Below are positions 32,249 to 37,272 of a DNA stretch of 37,272 bases, piece after piece. How positions within the stretch are numbered: the first letter of the stretch is position 1; each line of letters opens with the position of its first letter. A program made the position numbers and the translations under genes. Under the pieces are notes generated by a model. It did not search any database. It was not told the origin of the DNA and was given only the letters and a program-made list of their open reading frames with translations. Source of the stretch: an uncultured Coriobacteriaceae bacterium (lineage in GTDB: Bacteria; Actinomycetota; Coriobacteriia; Coriobacteriales; Atopobiaceae); assembly GCA_902793195.1 (NCBI GenBank), contig CADBCS010000037.1, forward strand, positions 1 through 37,272, in the 5' to 3' direction.

Positions 32249-33322
32249 ATGCTCAGAATCGCAATGCTCACCAGTGGTGGTGACTGCCAGGCGCTCAACG
32301 CCGCCATGCGTGGCGTTGCCAAGACGCTGTATGCCCAAAGCAAGGAGCCCGTCGAGATCTATGGCTTCCTTGATGGCTATCGCGGAATGATCTATGGCAA
32401 CTATCGCAAGATGACCCCCATCGACTTCAAGGGCATTCTCACGCAGGGTGGTACCATGCTCGGCACCAGCCGTACTCCTTTCAAGTATCTCGACCAACCC
32501 ACCGAGGATGGCCTCGACAAGGTCGCCTCCATGAAACAGACCTACAAGGACCTGAAGCTCGACGGACTCGTTGTTGGTGGCGGCAACGGTTCCACGAAGA
32601 CCGCGAATCGCCTGTCGCAGGAGGGCCTCAACGTAATCGCCCTTCCAAAGACCATCGACAACGACACCTGGGGCACCGACTACACGTTTGGCTTTGACTC
32701 CGCCATCGAGATCGCCACCAAGTGCATCGACGACATCCACACCACTGCCAGCTCCCATGGCCGCGTGTTCGTAATCGAGATCATGGGCCATAAGGTTGGT
32801 TGGATTCCCCTGTATGCGGGCATCGCCGGTGGCGCCGACGTGATTCTGCTTCCCGAGATTCCCTACGACATCGACAAGGTGATTGACACCATCAACCATC
32901 GTGACGGAACGGGCAGCCGCTTCTCCATTATCGTGGCAGCCGAGGGTGCCATCTCCAAGGAGGACGCGCAACTCCCCAAGAAGAAGTACAAGAAGAAGGT
33001 GGCCGCACGTGGTCATTCCGTGGCGTACGAGATTGCCCGCGAGATTGGTGCGCGCACTGGCCGCGAGATCCGCGTGGCCGTCCCTGGCCACACCCAGCGC
33101 GGTGGCGCCCCTTGCGCGGCGGATCGCGTGTTCGCCACACAGGTAGGCGTAGAGGCCGCGTGTGGCATCCTCAAGGGCGAGTGGGGCTTTATGGTAGCCG
33201 ACAAGGATCGCGACATCGTACGCGTGCCGCTCGACATCGTTGCCGGCAGGCTCAAGACCGTCGATCCCGAGAGCCAACTCGTCAAGCAGGCCAAGATGCT
33301 TGGCATCAACTTTGGTGACTAG
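32249..33322 (+). CDS. pfkA: 6-phosphofructokinase (group with Gly104/Lys124 equivalents)
   Basis: 357 residues, cytoplasmic, converts fructose 6-phosphate to the 1,6-bisphosphate in glycolysis. Landmarks: TSGGDCQALNAAMRG, VGGGNGSTKTANRL, LPKTIDNDTWGTDYTFGFDS (catalytic Asp137), IEIMGHKVGWIPLYAG and VPGHTQRGG. By alignment with E. coli PfkA, Gly114 and Lys134 occupy positions 104 and 124: the first is typical of ATP users and the second of PPi users. Asn113 replaces the Mg-binding Asp103. So the phosphoryl donor (ATP or PPi) cannot be settled by eye. Start: ATG with AAAGGAG upstream. It has a terminator of its own. Confidence 0.92.
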   Translation: MLRIAMLTSGGDCQALNAAMRGVAKTLYAQSKEPVEIYGFLDGYRGMIYGNYRKMTPIDFKGILTQGGTMLGTSRTPFKYLDQPTEDGLDKVASMKQTYKDLKLDGLVVGGGNGSTKTANRLSQEGLNVIALPKTIDNDTWGTDYTFGFDSAIEIATKCIDDIHTTASSHGRVFVIEIMGHKVGWIPLYAGIAGGADVILLPEIPYDIDKVIDTINHRDGTGSRFSIIVAAEGAISKEDAQLPKKKYKKKVAARGHSVAYEIAREIGARTGREIRVAVPGHTQRGGAPCAADRVFATQVGVEAACGILKGEWGFMVADKDRDIVRVPLDIVAGRLKTVDPESQLVKQAKMLGINFGD

Positions 33323-33344
33323 ACCTCATCACTAACGCATTGCC

Positions 33345-33381
33345 ACGCCCTTCGTTCAATATGACGAGGGGCGTTTTGTTT
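33345..33381 (+). terminator. Terminator of the phosphofructokinase gene
   Basis: An 11-bp stem (ACGCCCTTCGT with ACGAGGGGCGT, one G-U pair) and an 8-base loop are followed by TTTTGTTT, 22 bases after the stop codon. Confidence 0.85.
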
Positions 33382-33401
33382 GGGGTAAGACGTACGCACC
33401 T

Positions 33402-34742
33402 CTAGAAGAATCGTATTTCGTCATTTGGTGCAATGTCAAAACGCTCCCCGAAGAACGCGCTCAGGGCAGAGACCATGTGTGCCGTGTCGCGTGTGCCAGC
33501 GGTCTCGTATGCCGAGTGCATGGCAAGCTGCGGCAGACCCACGTCCACCGTGTGCATGCTAGCCTGTCGCATGGCAAGGTTGCCAAGAGTTGACCCGCCA
33601 GGCATGTCGCTGCGATTGGCATAGGCCTGGGTCGGTACGTCTGCGCGCATACAGAGCTCCTGGAAGAGCGATCGGCTCATGGCATCTGTTGCATAGCGCT
33701 GACTCGCCGCCTCCTTTATTACGACGCCACCGTTCAGGCGTACCTGATTCGTGGGGTCACAGAGCTCGGGGTGGTTGGGGTGTACCGCATGCGCATTGTC
33801 GCAACTCACCATGAACGACCGGGCCACTGCGCTCCGTCGCGTCTCGGCATCCATGCCCAGGGCATCGCAAACGCGCGTGAGGACGTCGGGCAGGAAGGTT
33901 GACAGGGCGCCCTGCATGGTTCCCGAGCCCACCTCCTCGTTGTCGAAGCAGGCATGCACGCATATGGCATGTGGGTCACAGGGGCCAAGCAAGGCCGTAC
34001 ACGACGCGTAGGCGCACTGCAGGTCGTCAAGTCGTGCCGACGAAACGAACTCCCTCTGGGCGCCCCAGATTACCCCAGGCTGTCGATTGACCACATACAG
34101 GTCCCAAGCGCAAATCTGGTTGGGAGTAACCCCAAGCTCGTTTGCGACCACTCGCTTGAGCGCACCCTTACCCTCTGTCCCTGCAGACAAGATTGGATAG
34201 AGGTCTATGTGACGGTCTATGGCACCGGACTCGTTTACGCTGCGATTCATATGTATGGCGACGCTTGGAATGAGGAGCAGGTCCTTGTCCACGCTCACCA
34301 ACTGGCTGCGGACGCCCGAGTCGTCTCGCACCATCACCCGTCCCGCCACCGAGAGCGGACGATCGAGCCACGTGCGGTCTATGGCCCCTCCGTACACTTC
34401 GGTGTTAACGCGAAGATAGCCTGCCGGTCCCTCCAAATCGGGAATCGCCTTGACCTTGAAGGACGGAGAGTCGGCATGCGAGGCGGCAATGCGAAACGCG
34501 GGGTATTCCAGCTCTGCGCCCACACGAAACGCCATGATGCTCGAGCCGTTGCGTATGGTGTAGTAGCATCCACCTCTCTGCATACGCCAAGGCTCCTGCT
34601 CGGGAAGGAAGATAAAGCCAGCGGTGTCGAACTGCTGGCGCATGCACTCCACCGCCTGATATGACGTGGGGCTCTTGCGAATGAACTCAAGAAGCCCCAA
34701 CGTGCTGGTAATGTAGTCTTGATTCACAACGTGCGAATTCAT
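33402..34742 (-). CDS. apeB: M18 family aminopeptidase
   Basis: 446 residues, cytoplasmic zinc aminopeptidase (aspartyl aminopeptidase family) that removes N-terminal residues from peptides. Metal ligands are visible in order: HAD in ASHADSPSF, Asp in SARLDDLQCA, the Glu pair in FDNEEVGSGT, Asp in SCDNAHAVHP, and the last His in AMHSAYETAG. The length matches the family. Start: the ATG at 34742 begins 2 bases after the stop of the upstream membrane protein gene. A frame reaching back to 35195 runs through that gene and is rejected. The ribosome binding site is weak, suggesting translational coupling. It is convergent with the phosphofructokinase gene. Confidence 0.92.
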   Translation of the reverse strand: MNSHVVNQDYITSTLGLLEFIRKSPTSYQAVECMRQQFDTAGFIFLPEQEPWRMQRGGCYYTIRNGSSIMAFRVGAELEYPAFRIAASHADSPSFKVKAIPDLEGPAGYLRVNTEVYGGAIDRTWLDRPLSVAGRVMVRDDSGVRSQLVSVDKDLLLIPSVAIHMNRSVNESGAIDRHIDLYPILSAGTEGKGALKRVVANELGVTPNQICAWDLYVVNRQPGVIWGAQREFVSSARLDDLQCAYASCTALLGPCDPHAICVHACFDNEEVGSGTMQGALSTFLPDVLTRVCDALGMDAETRRSAVARSFMVSCDNAHAVHPNHPELCDPTNQVRLNGGVVIKEAASQRYATDAMSRSLFQELCMRADVPTQAYANRSDMPGGSTLGNLAMRQASMHTVDVGLPQLAMHSAYETAGTRDTAHMVSALSAFFGERFDIAPNDEIRFF

Positions 34743-34744
34743 CG

Positions 34745-35134
34745 CTAGCGCTCTGCTCGCTTCGTGATACCACGCGCCAGAACCACCGCGACCAACGTAA
34801 TGAGGGCAGGTACCGCCGAAACGCAGGTGGGCGCGGGATTCGAGGATATCTTGTCTGGCCCCGTAAACACCACGATAGCCGCAATGCAGGCAATCTGCAA
34901 CAGGAGCACCACGATTCCGAGCATGACCAGCTTTCCCAAGCGGGCGGGAACGTTGGCAATCAGTGCTCCCCTCACCCCAAAAACCAAGGTGCACAGACCT
35001 TCTCCGCAAAGCGTAAAGGGGACCTTCTTCACGCCGCTCGTCACAAAGAGCACAATGCCAAACACGATGAGGGCCAATCCCAGCAACAACTCGATAAGGG
35101 TCAGTATCTTTACGCGCTTTGCTTCCGAGGACAT
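34745..35134 (-). CDS. Hypothetical four-helix membrane protein
   Basis: 129 residues with about four hydrophobic segments (LTLIELLLGLALIVFGIVLF, FTLCGEGLCTLVFGVRGALI, LVMLGIVVLLLQIACIAAIV, CVSAVPALITLVAVVLA) and basic ends. Family not recognised. Start: ATG with AAGGAG 5 bases upstream. Its stop lies 2 bases before the aminopeptidase start, so the two form an operon; no functional link is known. Confidence 0.75.
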   Translation of the reverse strand: MSSEAKRVKILTLIELLLGLALIVFGIVLFVTSGVKKVPFTLCGEGLCTLVFGVRGALIANVPARLGKLVMLGIVVLLLQIACIAAIVVFTGPDKISSNPAPTCVSAVPALITLVAVVLARGITKRAER

Positions 35135-35270
35135 AGGGACTCCTTCTCCGTGAGTGGCTCAACATCTTTGAACCAAGTATAGACCACGACTGCACCCAAG
35201 CGCATGTCAGCTTTTGCTAGCCGTTGGCAACAGGTTTGGGCCTCCATTATTCCCCAATGAGACGCCGAGA

Positions 35271-35302
35271 AACAAAAACAGGCCAGACACACGTCTGACC
35301 TG
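35271..35302 (-). terminator. Terminator after tRNA-Met/Ile2
   Basis: A perfect 10-bp G-C/G-U stem (arms 35293-35302 and 35279-35288) with a 4-base loop is followed by TTTTTGTT, 10 bases after the tRNA CCA. It shares the CAGGTCAGA...TCTGGCCTG core with the tRNA-Glu terminators. Confidence 0.85.
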
Positions 35303-35312
35303 CTGTTTTGTC

Positions 35313-35388
35313 TGGTGGGCCCGGAGGGATTCGAACCCCCAACCCAGGGATTATGAGTCCCCTGCGCTAACCGTTGCGCCACAGGCCC
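35313..35388 (-). tRNA. tRNA with CAT anticodon (elongator Met or lysidine-Ile2)
   Basis: The acceptor stem GGGCCTG pairs with CGGGCCC. Anticodon stem GGGGA/TCCCT encloses loop CTCATAA (anticodon CAT). The T-arm has GTTCGAAT and CCA is encoded. It is not an initiator: the first acceptor pair is G-C, and the three G-C pairs typical of the initiator anticodon stem are absent. Elongator tRNA-Met and the lysidine-modified tRNA-Ile2 share this anticodon; I cannot separate them by eye. Confidence 0.9.
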
Positions 35389-35392
35389 TAGT

Positions 35393-35419
35393 AAAAAGGC
35401 GACGACCACAGTCGCCGCC
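35393..35419 (-). terminator. Terminator between tRNA-Ala and tRNA-Met/Ile2
   Basis: On the minus strand the stem GGCGGCGAC/GTCGTCGCC (9 bp, one G-U) with loop TGTG is followed by TTTTT. It starts 9 bases after the tRNA-Ala CCA and ends only 4 bases before the mature tRNA-Met/Ile2. Confidence 0.8.
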
Positions 35420-35428
35420 CCGAATACT

Positions 35429-35504
35429 TGGTGGAGAATAGGGGGATCGAACCCCTGACCTCATGACTGCCAGTCATGCGCTCTCCCAGCTGAGCTAATT
35501 CCCC
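35429..35504 (-). tRNA. tRNA-Ala (anticodon GGC)
   Basis: The acceptor stem GGGGAAT pairs with ATTCTCC (one G-U). Anticodon stem CATGA/TCATG encloses loop CTGGCAG (anticodon GGC, GCC codons). The T-arm has GTTCGATC and CCA is encoded. Confidence 0.95.
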
Positions 35505-35523
35505 GTGACTTGGTGCGAGGAAT

Positions 35524-35552
35524 AATATAGAGCAAACTCGCCCTAGGGTCAA
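35524..35552 (-). promoter_or_regulatory. Promoter of tRNA-Ala
   Basis: On the minus strand TTGACC (35547-35552), 17 bases, TATATT (35524-35529), about 20 bases before the tRNA. Confidence 0.75.
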
Positions 35553-35680
35553 CACCTTTTTTTAAAAGATTTGCCAGACGGAAGACAGTCGATGTTTGGC
35601 ACAAGCCAAGGCGCGAAAGATAGCATCTGGCACGTGACTGCCGGTCGCTGGTTAGCCCGTGAAACCGTATGCCAATTGGC

Positions 35681-35709
35681 TGGACAATAAACCGGCGAAG
35701 CTCTATATC
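35681..35709 (+). promoter_or_regulatory. Promoter of the Big_2/ChW protein gene
   Basis: TGGACA (35681-35686), 17 bases, TATATC (35704-35709), 64 bases before the start codon in an AT-rich patch. Confidence 0.55.
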
Positions 35710-35772
35710 AAGTGCTATATTAATAAAGAAACTAGCTCGTTTTATGGCTTGCATTTAGGAAAGGAGAGGCTC

Positions 35773-37206
35773 ATGAAGAGGACGGGACAGGTTTGCTGGA
35801 GGGGTCTTCCCAAGTGGCTGCTATGTCTGGCACTTGGCGTCGCGGTATCACTGGGATTGGGGATACTACCAGCGTTTTCGCGTTACGCGTATGCGGAGGG
35901 CATATACCAGGTTACTGCCTGGCACAGTGAGGGAAACAGTGACACAGTTTTAAGTGGTAGCATACAATCACTCGGCGATACCGCAACTTTCAATACCAAA
36001 GTGCCTTCCGACTTCAGTGCCTGGACCGGCAACTATAGTTATGATGGCATTGTCGTAACGGGCGGAAGTTTTGGCACAGGACAGCCTGATGAGGTTTTTC
36101 AAATCTCCATCAAAATGAGCGCTGAGGGCTTTGGTCATATTTCCCGTTCGTACTATACGACCAATAACTCTGTTGTTGAGTTCAAAGTCAATGTCGCCTG
36201 CTTAGATTACGACACACCGGTTGACAGCGTTACAATCCTCCAGCCAACAGCACAGGTCTCGGTAGGCCAAACGATGCAGTTGTCTGCCGTTGTAAGCCCT
36301 GCGGATAGATACCAAGGGGTGTGGTGGACAAGCTCCGACCCAGACGTCGCCACCGTTTCTGAGGACGGGACGGTAACGGGAGTAAAAGCCGGTACCACCA
36401 ACATCACCGCAAACGCAAAATACAGGTCCGAAAAAGTTCAACCTACGCCTTGTGTCGTCACCGTAACCCAACCAGTTACAGGCATAACGATCGACAGGGA
36501 TCAGGCCAGCATCGAGGTTGGCAAGACATGCAAGCTCACCGCAACCGTTGAGCCGTCAGACGCCACCGACAAAACCGTAACGTGGTCAAGCTCAAACGAG
36601 GACGTCGCCGTCGTTGGCGAGGACGGCATCGTGACGGCCATGAAGGCAGGCACCGCCACCATTACCGCAACGGCAGGCGACGAGTCGGCGACCTGCGACA
36701 TTACGATTACGGCACCCAAGCCTCCTTCCGCAAGCGTTACGGCTCACGTGCAACGCATGGGCACGTTGCGAGCTGCCTCTGACGGCAAGGTCTGCGGTAC
36801 AACGGGAAAGAGCCTGCGTCTTGAGTCGCTCAAGCTAAAGCTTGGCAAGTCCGTCATCTCCGGGGGCATCGAATACCGAACTCACGTCCAACGCGTAGGC
36901 TGGGAGACGGACTGGGTCCGCAACGGTGCCATGGCCGGCAGCGAGGGTATGTCCCGCCGTCTGGAGGCCGTGCAAATCCGACTGTATGGACAGATGGCGC
37001 AGACATACGACGTATGGTATCGCGTCCACTCGCAACGCTACGGTTGGATGGCATGGGCCAAGAATGGTCAAACGGCCGGCACCGAGGGTATGTCCCGCCG
37101 AGCCGAGGCAATCCAAGTCATTCTTACCAAGAAGGGCGCCCCTGCTCCCGCGAAAAGCTTCCAAGGCGCTATCCAAAACTACAATCGGGCATTTGCCAAA
37201 CGATAG
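35773..37206 (+). CDS. Secreted surface protein with two Big_2 (Ig-like) domains and three ChW repeats
   Basis: 477 residues, exported. Signal peptide of about 41 residues (hydrophobic core WLLCLALGVAVSLGLGI, cleavage near AYA). An unassigned beta-rich region reaches about 150. Two Big_2 domains follow (VDSVTILQPTAQVSVGQTMQ and TGITIDRDQASIEVGKTCKL, each with the WSSSNEDVAVV/TGVKAGTTNI-type core). Three ChW repeats end the protein; the first has lost its signature Trp (MGTLRAASDG in place of GW). There is no catalytic domain, so a wall-associated adhesin or scaffold is likely. The ChW units resemble those of the amidase at 1037-2878. Start: ATG with AAGGAGAGG. Confidence 0.88.
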   Translation: MKRTGQVCWRGLPKWLLCLALGVAVSLGLGILPAFSRYAYAEGIYQVTAWHSEGNSDTVLSGSIQSLGDTATFNTKVPSDFSAWTGNYSYDGIVVTGGSFGTGQPDEVFQISIKMSAEGFGHISRSYYTTNNSVVEFKVNVACLDYDTPVDSVTILQPTAQVSVGQTMQLSAVVSPADRYQGVWWTSSDPDVATVSEDGTVTGVKAGTTNITANAKYRSEKVQPTPCVVTVTQPVTGITIDRDQASIEVGKTCKLTATVEPSDATDKTVTWSSSNEDVAVVGEDGIVTAMKAGTATITATAGDESATCDITITAPKPPSASVTAHVQRMGTLRAASDGKVCGTTGKSLRLESLKLKLGKSVISGGIEYRTHVQRVGWETDWVRNGAMAGSEGMSRRLEAVQIRLYGQMAQTYDVWYRVHSQRYGWMAWAKNGQTAGTEGMSRRAEAIQVILTKKGAPAPAKSFQGAIQNYNRAFAKR

Positions 37207-37214
37207 CCCGTTTC

Positions 37215-37272
37215 CGAGCTAAGCCAACAGGCCCTGCGTCCAGCTGGACGCAGGGCCTGTTGGCTTAGCTCG
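37215..37272. repeat. Perfect 58-bp palindrome at the right edge (terminator hairpin?)
   Basis: Both arms are exact complements (CGAGCTAAGCCAACAGG... to ...CCTGTTGGCTTAGCTCG), centred between 37243 and 37244. It starts 9 bases after the Big_2/ChW stop codon and runs to the last base of the window, so the T-run of a terminator, if any, is not visible. A natural terminator or an assembly fold-back are both possible. Confidence 0.8.

Noticed and set aside
32168..33277. Long minus-strand frame opposite phosphofructokinase
   Set aside because: Antisense shadow of a well-conserved glycolytic gene, without a ribosome binding site or motifs.
34743..35195. Upstream extension of the M18 aminopeptidase frame
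   Set aside because: It runs through the coding sequence of the small membrane protein in another frame; family length fits the start at 34742.
1..37272. CRISPR array, insertion sequence or prophage
   Set aside because: No regularly spaced direct repeats, transposase motifs or phage structural genes were seen; the only integrase-like protein lacks a catalytic domain.

Overview
The window looks like a stretch of chromosome (possibly a whole contig) from a high-GC Gram-positive anaerobe of the class Coriobacteriia, probably an Olsenella/Atopobium-type member of the Atopobiaceae. This placement is inferred from gene content: two secreted proteins with ChW (clostridial hydrophobic tryptophan) repeats, an Fe-S flavoprotein complex of electron-bifurcating type without respiratory Nuo partners, a PFK with lysine at the position-124 equivalent, large FtsX-type permeases, GH32 enzymes, and G+C-rich coding DNA with AGGAGG-type ribosome binding sites. 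No phage, insertion sequence or CRISPR array was seen.

Layout. 1-2.9 kb: the N-terminal part of a secreted protein running off the left edge, tRNA-Glu, and a ChW-repeat N-acetylmuramoyl-alanine amidase. 3.0-7.2 kb: a three-gene operon (NuoE-like, NuoF/HydB-like, GltD/NfnB-like) that should form a soluble NADH/NADPH/ferredoxin-linked bifurcating complex. 7.5-8.0 kb: a SLOG-fold putative molybdenum carrier. 8.1-14.15 kb: a GAF-ABC ATPase fusion, an 1102-residue FtsX-like permease with a long coiled coil, and a DUF2252 kinase-like protein. 14.2-16.7 kb, on the opposite strand: a compact operon of two cyclic-nucleotide-binding proteins, a metallo-beta-lactamase-fold hydrolase and a class III nucleotide cyclase. 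This is a candidate self-contained cNMP make/sense/destroy module and the most interesting part of the window. 16.8-20.9 kb: two divergent GH32 fructosidases flanking a small membrane protein. 21.1-23.5 kb: a polar amino-acid ABC importer.

23.7-26.8 kb is a looser, partly decayed region: an integrase-N-like/DUF6429 protein, an internally deleted acyltransferase, a lipoprotein and an orphan Nif11-type precursor broken by a stop codon. 26.8-27.0 kb: tRNA-Gln and tRNA-Glu. 27.2-29.3 kb: a degenerate receiver-HPt protein followed by a response-regulator/HD-GYP gene whose receiver domain is broken by a small deletion/frameshift. 29.3-30.1 kb: an ECF-like sigma factor and a 71-residue protein. 30.2-32.2 kb: a membrane-anchored EndA/NucA-like nuclease and a DUF389 membrane protein carrying an EF-hand loop. 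32.2-35.1 kb: phosphofructokinase, an M18 aminopeptidase and a small membrane protein. 35.3-35.5 kb: tRNA-Met/Ile2(CAT) and tRNA-Ala. The window ends with a Big_2/ChW surface protein and a perfect 58-bp palindrome lying exactly at the right edge.

How the genes fit together: fructan/sucrose hydrolysis plus PFK feed glycolysis, the three-subunit flavoprotein complex balances NAD(H), NADP(H) and ferredoxin, and amino-acid uptake and peptidase activity supply nitrogen. Three signalling layers are present (cyclic nucleotide, HD-GYP/HPt, GAF-gated transport). ChW proteins and the amidase act at the cell wall. All functions are inferred from motifs read by eye; no database search was run.
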